Assembly (NCBI RefSeq): GCF_030651995.1 | Contig: NZ_JAUSBN010000039.1 | Location: 1 to 35,178, forward strand | Reading direction: 5' to 3' | Source of the DNA: Reyranella sp. | GTDB taxonomy: Bacteria > Pseudomonadota > Alphaproteobacteria > Reyranellales > Reyranellaceae | Length of the DNA: 35,178 nt | Shown here: positions 24,662 to 31,747 of the stretch, one piece after another | How positions within the stretch are numbered: the stretch's first letter is position 1 | Layout: each line of letters opens with the position of its first letter | The notes under the pieces: generated by a model | What the model saw: the letters and a program-made list of their open reading frames with translations, nothing else | The model's database searches: none | Told to the model about the DNA's origin: nothing | Position numbers and translations under genes: made by a program

Positions 24662-25651
24662 ATGACGCCCTCGCGGTCTCTTTCTCGCCGGGCCGCCCTG
24701 GGCGGCTTGCTGCTGGCCACGGGCGCGGCGGGTTCGTCGCATGCCCAGCAATGGCGGCCGCCGCGGGCCATGAACTGGATCGTGCCGTTTCCGCCGGGGG
24801 GCTCGAACGACACCTTCGCGCGTCCCGTCGCGGCCAGTGTCAGCCAGCGCTTCGGCCTGCCGGTCGTGGTCGAGAATCGCAGCGGCGCCGGTGGCACGTT
24901 GGGCGGCATGGTGGTGGCGCGGGCGCGTCCCGATGGCTGCACCCTGCTGGTCGCCAACAGCGCCCAGTCCTTCGCCACGGTCGTCTACGCCGACTCGGGC
25001 TTCGACCTGCTGCGCGACTTCGCGCCCGTCAGCAACATTGCGAAGGTACCGGTCGGGCTGGTCGTCAATCCGGCCAAGCTCGACGTCAAGGATCTGGCGG
25101 CCTTCCTCGCCGCGGCCCGCAAGGCGCCCGACTCGATCAACATCGGCTCGTCGGGCCTCGGCACCATGCCGCATCTCGCCATCGAACTGCTGCAGCGGCG
25201 CACCGGCATCAGGCTGACGCATGTGCCCTATCGCGGCGGCGGGCCGGCGCTGCAGGACCTGCTGTCGGCGCAGCTCGACGCCACCTTCCAGCCGCTCAGC
25301 ACGATCGCCTCCTATGTCCAGTCCGGCAAGCTGCGCGCGCTCGCCGTCGCGACTGCGAAGCGCGAAAGCGTCCTGCCCGACGTGCCGACCTTCGCCGAAG
25401 CGGGCGTCAAGGATTTCGAGGTCAGCACCTGGTACGGCCTGTTTGCGCCCATGAAGACGCCCCCTGTTGCGCTCGACGCGCTGCACGCCGCCGTGCAGGC
25501 GGCACTGGCCGAGCCCGACATCAAGCGGATCTGGGCCGAGCAGGGCGCCCGCATCGACCTCGAAAGCCGCCAAGCCTTCGGCGACTTCGTGAGGGCTGAG
25601 GTCGAGCGCTGGAGCGCCATCGCCCGCACCACCGGCCTGCCGATGGAGTAG
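24662..25651 (+). CDS. Bug/TctC-type solute-binding protein 3
   Basis: This is a 329-residue Bug protein. Start 24662 lies four bases after the preceding stop, with GGAG in the end of that gene; the leader has Ser-Arg-Arg-Ala-Ala-Leu-Gly-Gly and ends Ser-His-Ala-Gln. Motifs parallel those of the preceding copy: Trp-Ile-Val-Pro-Phe-Pro-Pro-Gly-Gly-Ser-Asn-Asp, Glu-Asn-Arg-Ser-Gly-Ala-Gly-Gly and Thr-His-Val-Pro-Tyr-Arg-Gly-Gly. Two binding proteins made together could give different ligand ranges to shared TctAB permeases encoded elsewhere. A double-hairpin repeat follows. Confidence 0.92.
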   Translation: MTPSRSLSRRAALGGLLLATGAAGSSHAQQWRPPRAMNWIVPFPPGGSNDTFARPVAASVSQRFGLPVVVENRSGAGGTLGGMVVARARPDGCTLLVANSAQSFATVVYADSGFDLLRDFAPVSNIAKVPVGLVVNPAKLDVKDLAAFLAAARKAPDSINIGSSGLGTMPHLAIELLQRRTGIRLTHVPYRGGGPALQDLLSAQLDATFQPLSTIASYVQSGKLRALAVATAKRESVLPDVPTFAEAGVKDFEVSTWYGLFAPMKTPPVALDALHAAVQAALAEPDIKRIWAEQGARIDLESRQAFGDFVRAEVERWSAIARTTGLPME

Positions 25652-25665
25652 CGATCCCTCATGTT

Positions 25666-25763
25666 CCTCGCCCCCGCTAGGGGGAGAGGCTAGGTGAGGG
25701 GGCAAGTCGAAGCGTTGATGCGCAACCCCCTCACCCAACCTCTCCCCCGATCGGGAGAGAGGA
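25666..25763. repeat. Composite double-hairpin repeat, sibling of the 9448 element
   Basis: The left hairpin CCTCGCCCCC...GGGGGAGAGG (25666-25689) and right hairpin CCTCTCCC...GGGAGAGAGG (25739-25762) are joined by GGTGAGGGGG and CCCCCTCACCC. Spacing and core match the 9448-9538 copy, with a different central spacer. It fills the convergent gap between the third Bug gene and the SDR gene and may terminate both. Confidence 0.87.
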
Positions 25764-25777
25764 GTCTGACTAAAGAA

Positions 25778-26524
25778 TCAAGTCTGCCCGCCGCCGTTCA
25801 CCTGGATCATCTGGCAGTTCACATAGGCACCGCCATCGGAGACCAGCAGGCCGAGCACCGAGCCGATCTCGGCAGGCGTGCCCATGCGGCCGAGCGGAAC
25901 CTTCGCCATGGTCTCGAGGCGGTGGTGATTGGACTCGTCGTCGTCCTCGACATCGGCCGAGATCGGGCCGGGCGAGATGGCGTTGACGGTGATGCCCTTG
26001 GGCCCGAACTCCTTGCCCAGCGCCTTGGTCAGTCCCCAGACGCCGTGCTTGGCGACCGAGACCGGGGCGCGGCCGGCGTAGCCGTGCATCGCATTCATGC
26101 CGGTGAAGTTGACGATGCGGCCCCAGCCCTTCTTCACCATGCCCGGCAGGCAGGCCTGCGACAGCCACACGGCGGCGTCGAGATCGACCGAGATGACGCG
26201 CCGCCAGTCGGCCTCGCTCATGTCTAGGAAGGGCTTGGCCGGTCGCAGCGCCGCATTGTTCACCAGCACGTCGACCGAGCCGAACTTCGCGATCGCCTCC
26301 TGGGCCATGCGGCGGCATTCCTCGGGGCTGCCGACATCGGCCATGACGACCAGCGCCTCGACGCCGAGCGCGGCAGCTTCCTTGGCCACCGATTCACAGG
26401 CCTTACGGTCGGACGAGCCATTGATCACGACGTCGTAGCCCATCCGGGCAAGCTGCAGCACACAGGCCCGGCCGATGTTTCGGCCCGCGCCGGTCACCAA
26501 AGCTGTTCTCCGCGTCGTGGCCAT
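25778..26524 (-). CDS. SDR-fold protein with degenerate active site
   Basis: This 248-residue short-chain dehydrogenase-fold protein has the nucleotide site intact: Thr-Gly-Ala-Gly-Arg-Asn-Ile-Gly at 11-18 and Asn-Asn-Ala-Ala at 89-92. The catalytic tetrad is largely gone. The Tyr of Tyr-x-x-x-Lys is Val155 (Lys159 kept), the Ser position is Thr141/Gly142, and the Asn position appears to be Asp114. The sequence around it (His-Gly-Tyr-Ala-Gly-Arg-Ala-Pro-Val-Ser-Val-Ala-Lys-His-Gly) is regular, so this looks like a specialised subfamily rather than decay. The C-terminal Gln-Val-Asn-Gly-Gly fits SDR. Its start abuts the remnant hydrolase on the other strand. The reaction, if any, is unknown. 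Confidence 0.88.
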   Translation of the reverse strand: MATTRRTALVTGAGRNIGRACVLQLARMGYDVVINGSSDRKACESVAKEAAALGVEALVVMADVGSPEECRRMAQEAIAKFGSVDVLVNNAALRPAKPFLDMSEADWRRVISVDLDAAVWLSQACLPGMVKKGWGRIVNFTGMNAMHGYAGRAPVSVAKHGVWGLTKALGKEFGPKGITVNAISPGPISADVEDDDESNHHRLETMAKVPLGRMGTPAEIGSVLGLLVSDGGAYVNCQMIQVNGGGQT

Positions 26525-26549
26525 TCCATATCTCCCGCTTCATGAGTTC

Positions 26550-26811
26550 AAAGGGCGTGTAGAGGAGCTGAAGAAGATTTCGCTCGGTCGGCGCCCGGCG
26601 CGAGTCTGGACCGGCGGCACCGGTGAGGCAATCGTGCTGCCGCACGGCGGCTGGGCGGGCGCGGAACCCTGCTGGTCGACCGAGAGGGACGACCTCGAAC
26701 GCACGCGCATCGCTCGCCGATCGGATGATGGCGCTGGGCGTCGAGGGCGCTACCCTTGTCGGCAACTCGCTGGGCGCAACGGTTGCCTGGCGCTTCCCCG
26801 GCCTACACCCT
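26550..26811 (+). pseudogene. Alpha/beta-hydrolase remnant (deletion plus frameshift)
   Basis: Two fragments in different frames recall one hydrolase. At about 26562-26705 the sequence reads Arg-Val-Trp-Thr-Gly-Gly-Thr-Gly-Glu, then Val-Leu-Pro-His-Gly-Gly-Trp-Ala-Gly-Ala-Glu, the strand and oxyanion-hole region, ending near Asp-Asp-Leu-Glu-Arg-Thr. From about 26704 a shifted frame gives Met-Ala-Leu-Gly-Val-Glu-Gly-Ala-Thr-Leu-Val-Gly-Asn-Ser-Leu-Gly, the nucleophile elbow, and then Ala-Trp-Arg-Phe. The segment normally between them (about 50 residues with the Asp-Leu-x-Gly-x-Gly loop) is missing, and everything after the elbow is lost where the CoA-transferase gene ends. It is clearly non-functional. 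Confidence 0.75.
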
Positions 26812-28003
26812 AGACAGCACCGCCCGACTTGAGGTCCGCAATCGCTTTTGCATCGTAGCCGAGGCCGGTCAGGACTTCTTCCGTGTGCTGGCCGAGGTCC
26901 GGCGTCGGGTTGAGCGCCTTCGGTTGCGGGTAGTCCGAGAGGTTGATCGGCTGGCCGACCACCTTGATCTCGCCGAGCGCGGGGTGGTTGACCGGGCGGG
27001 CGATGCCGAGGTGCTGGACCTGTGGTTCGGCGAAGGTCTTGTCGATCGTGTTGATCGGACCGCAGGGGACCCCCGCCTTGTTCAGCGAGTCGATCCAGTG
27101 CGCGCTGGTGTTGGTCCTGGTCACCTCGGCAAGGCGCTCGTTCAGCGCCTTGCGGTTCTGCGAACGCAGCGCCGGGGTGGCGTGCTCGGGATGGTCGATC
27201 AGGGCCTGGGCGCCCAGTGCCAGCGCGGCGCGCTTCCACATCTTGTCGCCGGCGGCGGCGATGTTGATGTAGCCGTCGCTGGTCGGGAAGACGCCGGTCG
27301 GGATGCTGGTCGGATGGTCGTTGCCGGCCTGCTTCGGCACCTCACCCTTCATCAGCCAGCGCGAGGCCTGGAAGTCGAGCATGAAGATCTGCGCCTCGAT
27401 CAGCGAGGTGTGGACCCACTGGCCCTTGCCGGTGCGCTCGCGCGTGTAGAGTGCCAGCATGATCGCCTGCGCGAGCAGGAGACCGGATGTGAGATCGGCG
27501 ATGGGAATGCCGACCCGCATGGGGCCGCGGCCCGGCTCGCCGGTGATCGACATCAGGCCGCCCATGCCCTGGGCGATCTGGTCGACGCCGGGACGCGCGG
27601 CATCCGGGCCGCTCTGGCCGAAACCCGCGATCGAGCCGTAGATGATGCGCGGGTTGATCTTCGCCACCGTGTCGTAGTCGACCTTGAGGCGATGCTTCAC
27701 GTCGGAGCGGTAGTTTTCGACGATGACGTCGGCCTTGGCCGCGAGCTTCATGAAGATCGCATGGCCCTCGGGGCTCTTGAGGTTGAGCGTCATCGACTTC
27801 TTGTTGCGATGCAGGTTCTGGAAGTCGAACCCGTGGCGCGCCCCGCCCATGGAATCGTTCTTGCCGCCTTCGGAGGGCGGTGGGGGCGGCTCGATCTTGA
27901 TCACGTGCGCCCCCCAGTCGGCGAGCTGGCGCACGGCGGTCGGTCCGGCACGATGTGCCGTGAGGTCGAGGACGGTGAGGTGGGAGAGGGGCAGGGCGGT
28001 CAT
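26810..28003 (-). CDS. CaiB/BaiF-family (family III) CoA-transferase
   Basis: This 397-residue enzyme moves CoA between carboxylic acids. Start 28003 gives Met-Thr-Ala-Leu-Pro-Leu and has AAGG upstream. Family motifs: Val-Leu-Asp-Leu-Thr-Ala-His-Arg-Ala-Gly-Pro, His-Val-Ile-Lys-Ile-Glu-Pro, Asn-Lys-Lys-Ser-Met-Thr-Leu-Asn-Leu-Lys, and catalytic Asp170 in Val-Gly-Ile-Pro-Ile-Ala-Asp-Leu-Thr-Ser-Gly. The poly-Pro run after Ile-Glu is unusual. It is co-oriented with the crotonase gene upstream, separated by a 111-bp gap with a palindromic repeat. It may activate an acid for the crotonase; the substrates are unknown. Confidence 0.92.
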   Translation of the reverse strand: MTALPLSHLTVLDLTAHRAGPTAVRQLADWGAHVIKIEPPPPPSEGGKNDSMGGARHGFDFQNLHRNKKSMTLNLKSPEGHAIFMKLAAKADVIVENYRSDVKHRLKVDYDTVAKINPRIIYGSIAGFGQSGPDAARPGVDQIAQGMGGLMSITGEPGRGPMRVGIPIADLTSGLLLAQAIMLALYTRERTGKGQWVHTSLIEAQIFMLDFQASRWLMKGEVPKQAGNDHPTSIPTGVFPTSDGYINIAAAGDKMWKRAALALGAQALIDHPEHATPALRSQNRKALNERLAEVTRTNTSAHWIDSLNKAGVPCGPINTIDKTFAEPQVQHLGIARPVNHPALGEIKVVGQPINLSDYPQPKALNPTPDLGQHTEEVLTGLGYDAKAIADLKSGGAV

Positions 28004-28028
28004 CGAGTTTACCTTTTTGCAATATGCC

Positions 28029-28112
28029 GTCATCCCGACCGGAGCGAAGCGGAGTGGAGGGATCTCTTTTCGGATCGATGAGAGGCCCCTCGGCTTCGCT
28101 CGGGGCGCCGGT
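28029..28112. repeat. Palindromic repeat between crotonase and CoA-transferase genes
   Basis: This element carries GTCATCCCGACCGGAGCGAAGCGGAG-like sequence on the left and CCCC-TCGGCTTCGCTC-GGGG on the right, with GGATC/GATCG and CTC/GAG complements between. The GAAGCGGAG...GGAGGGATC core resembles the inner part of the 13838-14009 element. It fills the gap between the crotonase stop (28115) and the CoA-transferase start. No coding potential was seen. Confidence 0.7.
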
Positions 28113-28114
28113 AC

Positions 28115-28903
28115 TTACTTCCCTTTGAAGAGGGGCCGGCGTTTTTCCATGAAGGCGCGGCGGCCTTCCTTGAAGTCCTCGCTGTCGAAACAGGCCTCGG
28201 CCATCCTGTCGAGCTTCGCGTGGTCCTGCTTCGATTCGGGCTTGGCGATCTCGCGCGCGGCCGCCTTGGCGAGAGCGATCGTCAGCGGCGCATTCTGCGC
28301 GATGGCGCCGGTGATGCCGTCGACCATGGCGTCGAGCTCGGCATCGGCGGAGACGCCGTGCACCAGGCCCATGTCGTAGGCCTCCTTCGAGGAATACTGC
28401 TTGGCCGTGAACAGGAACTCCATGGCGCGCGGCAGGCCGACGATGCGCGAGAAGCGCTCGATGCGCAGGAAGCCGTAGCCGAGGCCGAGCTTGGCGGCCG
28501 GCACACCGAAGCGCGCGCCCTCGTTGCAGTAGCGCAGGTCGCAGCAGGCCGCGAGGTTCATGCCGCCGCCGATGCAGTAGCCGGTGATCTTGGCGATGGT
28601 CGGCTTGGGGAAGTCGTAGAGCGCTTCGTAGCCTTCCTTGGAGATGGCGTCGTAGCGGACCTGCGCCTCGGCGTTGGCGCGCTCGCTCTCGAACTTGGAG
28701 ATGTCGGCGCCGGAGACGAAGGCCTTGCCGCCGGCGCCGCTCACCACGAGGCAGCGGATCTCGGGATCCTGGGCGAAGTCCTTCAGGACGCTGACGAAGC
28801 CGTCCCACATGTCGAGCGAGACCGCGTTGAGCTTCGCCGGGTTGTTGAAGACGACGTGGCCCACGGCGCCCTCGCGGCGACCGATGATTTTCTGTTCCTG
28901 CAT
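28115..28903 (-). CDS. Crotonase-fold protein lacking both catalytic glutamates
   Basis: This is a 262-residue enoyl-CoA hydratase/isomerase-family protein. GGAAGGA precedes ATG 28903; the frame stays open far upstream without family similarity. The CoA/oxyanion motifs Ala-Phe-Val-Ser-Gly-Ala-Asp-Ile and Cys-Ile-Gly-Gly-Gly-Met are kept. The two hydratase glutamates are replaced: Gly-Gly-Gly-Met-Asn-Leu gives Asn116, and Phe-Gly-Val-Pro-Ala-Ala-Lys-Leu gives Ala136. It is therefore unlikely to be a true hydratase; a hydrolase, decarboxylase, isomerase or lyase chemistry is possible. BoxC in the same window keeps both, which makes the loss stand out. It is likely transcribed with the CoA-transferase gene. 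Confidence 0.88.
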   Translation of the reverse strand: MQEQKIIGRREGAVGHVVFNNPAKLNAVSLDMWDGFVSVLKDFAQDPEIRCLVVSGAGGKAFVSGADISKFESERANAEAQVRYDAISKEGYEALYDFPKPTIAKITGYCIGGGMNLAACCDLRYCNEGARFGVPAAKLGLGYGFLRIERFSRIVGLPRAMEFLFTAKQYSSKEAYDMGLVHGVSADAELDAMVDGITGAIAQNAPLTIALAKAAAREIAKPESKQDHAKLDRMAEACFDSEDFKEGRRAFMEKRRPLFKGK

Positions 28904-29115
28904 GCCGGCAATCCTTCCAATGAGGCGGCGAATATAGCCTGCGTCGGTCGGATTGAAGAAGGAGCACGCCGGCAATCTGGACTCACATGGAGTGTCAAGC
29001 AGGTGACGCGTGGTCGCAATCGGGCGACAATGGACAGATCGAAGCTCGCCCACCCCCACGGGTCGTGAACCGGGGAGGGTGTTCCCAGAACATGTCCGGG
29101 AAGGAAATCCCACGA

Positions 29116-29568
29116 ATGCACTTCGCACGCTATTTCCTGATCGCCCTCGTCGCCGGCACCTTTGCGCTCGACATGCCCCAGGCCTCTGCCCAGCAAATGG
29201 TCAGTGTGGCGCGCGAGGACGTGAATCTGCGTTCCGGTCCGGGAACGCGCCATTCCGCCGAGTGGGTCCTGAGCAGAGGCTTCCCCCTGAAAGTCGTCGG
29301 ACGACGCGGCGACTGGCTGCAGGTACAGGATTTCGAGAACGACAAAGGCTGGATTCTGGGAACGCTGACCAGCAGCACGCCGTATCACATCGTGAAGGTC
29401 AAGACGGCCAACGTGCGGAGCCAGCCGACCACGAGCAGCCGTATCGTCGGCAAGGTCTCCTACGGCGACGCGCTGAAGACGCTCGAGCGCAAGAGCGACT
29501 GGGTCAAGGTCCAGCGCGACGGCGCGCTGCGAGGCTGGATCTCGCGGAAACTGCTCTGGGGCTGGTAG
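29116..29568 (+). CDS. Secreted protein with two bacterial SH3 domains
   Basis: This 150-residue protein has a Sec signal peptide (residues 1-26, ending Gln-Ala-Ser-Ala-Gln). Two SH3b domains follow. The first is at about residues 28-87 (Asn-Leu-Arg-Ser-Gly-Pro-Gly-Thr, Asp-Trp-Leu-Gln-Val, Gly-Trp-Ile) and the second at about 90-150 (Asn-Val-Arg-Ser-Gln-Pro, Asp-Trp-Val-Lys-Val, Gly-Trp-Ile). An in-frame ATG at 29092 also has an upstream GGGAGG, but the 29116 start gives the better signal peptide. Such proteins often bind cell wall. The 212-bp gap to the divergent crotonase gene shows no other feature. It converges with the NMT1-like gene at 18 bp. Confidence 0.88.
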   Translation: MHFARYFLIALVAGTFALDMPQASAQQMVSVAREDVNLRSGPGTRHSAEWVLSRGFPLKVVGRRGDWLQVQDFENDKGWILGTLTSSTPYHIVKVKTANVRSQPTTSSRIVGKVSYGDALKTLERKSDWVKVQRDGALRGWISRKLLWGW

Positions 29569-29586
29569 TCGCAGCGCCTCCGATCC

Positions 29587-30555
29587 TCAGTCGAGTATCG
29601 CCACGTCGTCGACCGTGACCGGCTTGGCAAGCAGTCCCAGCGTTTCCAGCGTGCTGATCGTCGCTTCCCAGCCGGCGCGGGTCTGCTGGCCGGTCGGCGG
29701 TCCCGAGAGCTGCTGGGAGACGGTCGCCATGCTGCGGTCGACGTAACGCGGCGCCAGTCGTGGGAAGAGTCGGGAGAAATGCGACGCAGCGTCGGCCGGC
29801 CGCTCCCGGACCATGTTGTAGCTTTCCTGTACGGCCTCCTCGACATTCCGTGCGATCTCTCGTCTGACCGGATCGGCCCAGGCGGCGTCGTTGACGATGA
29901 GGTTGAGGCTGTAGGCCTTCACGCCGAAATCGCTCAGGCGGATCATGGTGATGCGGCGTCCCTCAGCGATGAGCATGGACGGCGCCATCTCGTCATAGTC
30001 GATCAGCGCATCGACCTTCTTCTCGACCAGGTCATAGGCACTCCAGCTGACCGTCGTCTCCTTGATCCTGCCGCGGTCGAGCCTGTTGGCGGCGACCAGG
30101 GCGCGGAATTCCTCGTTGGTGATGCTGCCCGGCACGAGTCCCAGCGTCTTACCGTAGAGATCGCGCGGGTGGGCGATGCGGTCCTCTCCGCGGGTGTAGA
30201 TCACGGTGGGAGTCTTCGCGTAGTAGACAGCGAGGCTCTTGATCGGCTGTCCCTTGGAACGGCCGATCGCGGTGGCGATGCCGCTCGACGAGCCGATCCA
30301 GTAGGGCGTGCCCGAGCCGATCATCTCCGCCGATGAGATCGCGCCCTGGGTCTCGGCGAAAGTGACCTCGAGTCCGCGCCGTTCGAAGGCGCCCATCTCC
30401 CGGGCAAGGTAGAAGCCGGCGAAGGTGGGCAGCGCTTTCCAGTCGAGCAGAATCTCGACCTTCTGGGGAGGATCGGGCACCGGTTGGGCAATGGCCGGCG
30501 CCGGAAGCAGCGAGGCTAGGGCGCCGGCAAGCACCATGCGACGGGAAGAGTTCAT
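29587..30555 (-). CDS. NMT1/THI5-like ABC substrate-binding protein, orphan
   Basis: This is a 322-residue periplasmic protein. Start 30555 gives Met-Asn-Ser-Ser-Arg-Arg-Met-Val and a leader ending Ala-Ile-Ala-Gln. Family motifs: Leu-Leu-Asp-Trp-Lys-Ala-Leu-Pro near residue 37, Phe-Tyr-Leu-Ala-Arg-Glu-Met-Gly-Ala-Phe-Glu-Arg-Arg-Gly-Leu, then Gly-Lys-Thr-Leu-Gly-Leu-Val-Pro-Gly-Ser and Asp-Ala-Leu-Ile-Asp-Tyr-Asp-Glu. These fit the SsuA/TauA/ThiY group. No ATPase or permease gene is adjacent. The ligand could be a pyrimidine precursor, sulfonate or nitrile; this is not decided. Confidence 0.88.
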   Translation of the reverse strand: MNSSRRMVLAGALASLLPAPAIAQPVPDPPQKVEILLDWKALPTFAGFYLAREMGAFERRGLEVTFAETQGAISSAEMIGSGTPYWIGSSSGIATAIGRSKGQPIKSLAVYYAKTPTVIYTRGEDRIAHPRDLYGKTLGLVPGSITNEEFRALVAANRLDRGRIKETTVSWSAYDLVEKKVDALIDYDEMAPSMLIAEGRRITMIRLSDFGVKAYSLNLIVNDAAWADPVRREIARNVEEAVQESYNMVRERPADAASHFSRLFPRLAPRYVDRSMATVSQQLSGPPTGQQTRAGWEATISTLETLGLLAKPVTVDDVAILD

Positions 30556-30658
30556 AAGGGGGGATCCTGACCAGCCTGTGTCCGGAAAGTAGGGGCGGAA
30601 CATGTCATAAACACGTCCGGATAGGGGAGCGATTTTCGCCCGGGACCGTTGTCCCCGC

Positions 30659-31087
30659 GTGGAAGCCCTCACTCCATTGGGCCGCGTCAGGCGGTTGCTC
30701 ACCGAGACGTTCGCGGGATTCGTCGAGGACGACGCCTTCAGCCGGGGCGCATCGATCGCGTATTTCACGTTGTTCTCCCTGGCCCCCGTCCTGCTTCTCG
30801 TCATTGCGGTCGCCGGGCTGGTGTTCGGGCAGGATGCCGCCGAGGGCGCGATCGTGGACCAGCTGAGCGGCCTGATGGGCCGGGACACGGCGGAGGCAAC
30901 TCAGGCCATGATCCGCAGCGCCAGCGACCGCATGTCGGGCCTGGTTGCCACGCTGGTCGGCGTGGTCACAATATTCGTCGCCGCCAGCGGAGTGTTCGGC
31001 GAGGTTCAGTCCGCCCTGAATGCGATCTGGAAGGCGAAGTCGCGGCGCTCGACCATGTCGCGTCTCGACCCGGCCTTGGCGCGCTAG
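30659..31087 (+). pseudogene. Truncated YihY/BrkB-family membrane protein
   Basis: This 142-residue frame begins at GTG 30659. Residues 18-125 match the start of the YihY/BrkB (UPF0761) family: Asp-Asp-Ala-Phe-Ser-Arg-Gly-Ala-Ser-Ile-Ala-Tyr-Phe-Thr-Leu-Phe-Ser-Leu-Ala-Pro, and later Ala-Ser-Gly-Val-Phe-Gly-Glu-Val-Gln-Ser-Ala-Leu-Asn-Ala-Ile-Trp. Family members are about 270-330 residues with six or so membrane helices; here it stops after about two, in a basic tail, and the rest is not found in any frame before the Sel1 gene. A 3' deletion is likely. A short product may still be made. Confidence 0.75.
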
Positions 31088-31166
31088 GGGGTAAGGGCGA
31101 GACGACCATCAGGGCGCTCGCGTCGTTGCTTGCAGCGCCGTTGACTTGAAGCCATATCTTGGAGCC

Positions 31167-31685
31167 ATGAAAACGCTCCTGCCGGCACTGCTCGTGCTCC
31201 TCGTCGCGGCCCTGGCGACACCCGCGACGGCGCAATCCTATGAAGACCAGATGCGGCAGGCGGCGGGCGCCTACGAGCGCAAGGATATGGCGACCGCCGT
31301 GCGCATCTGGAAAGTGTGGGCCGCCAAGGGCGAGGCTGAGGCGCAGACCCTGCTCGGTGCCATGTACTGGAGCGGCGAAGGCGTGCCGCGCAACCTGAAC
31401 GAAGCGGCAAGGCTCTATCTTGCCGCTGCCAAGCAGGGATACGCGCGCGCTCAGAACAATATCGGCTTCATGCTGGGGTTCGGCGAGGGTGTCCCGCCGC
31501 GCGACGACATCGAGGCCTACAAGTGGATCAGGCTCGCCATCGACCGGTACACCGCGAAGAACCAGGACCGACTCGACCAGGCCCGAAAGGACCTGGCGAC
31601 CCTGTCCGCCCGCATGAACCCTGCGCAAATCGCTGAGGCGGAACGACGCGTTCGGGCGTGGAAACCCGTGCCGAAGATGCGGTAA
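31167..31685 (+). CDS. Secreted Sel1-like repeat protein
   Basis: This 172-residue protein has a clear signal peptide (Met-Lys-Thr-Leu-Leu, ending Ala-Thr-Ala-Gln). Two Sel1-type helical repeats are seen: Ala-Gln-Thr-Leu-Leu-Gly-Ala-Met-Tyr-Trp-Ser-Gly-Glu-Gly-Val with Asn-Glu-Ala-Ala-Arg-Leu-Tyr, and Ala-Gln-Asn-Asn-Ile-Gly-Phe-Met-Leu-Gly-Phe-Gly-Glu-Gly-Val with Glu-Ala-Tyr-Lys-Trp. The C-terminus is a basic helix. The start at 31167 is preferred over TTG 31146, which would break the signal peptide. A scaffold role in the envelope is typical of the family. Confidence 0.88.
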   Translation: MKTLLPALLVLLVAALATPATAQSYEDQMRQAAGAYERKDMATAVRIWKVWAAKGEAEAQTLLGAMYWSGEGVPRNLNEAARLYLAAAKQGYARAQNNIGFMLGFGEGVPPRDDIEAYKWIRLAIDRYTAKNQDRLDQARKDLATLSARMNPAQIAEAERRVRAWKPVPKMR

Positions 31686-31747
31686 GGTCCGCGACCACGC
31701 GGCGGTCACGAGCGATGCCCCGGCGTCGGCCCTATAAGAAGGACTGA

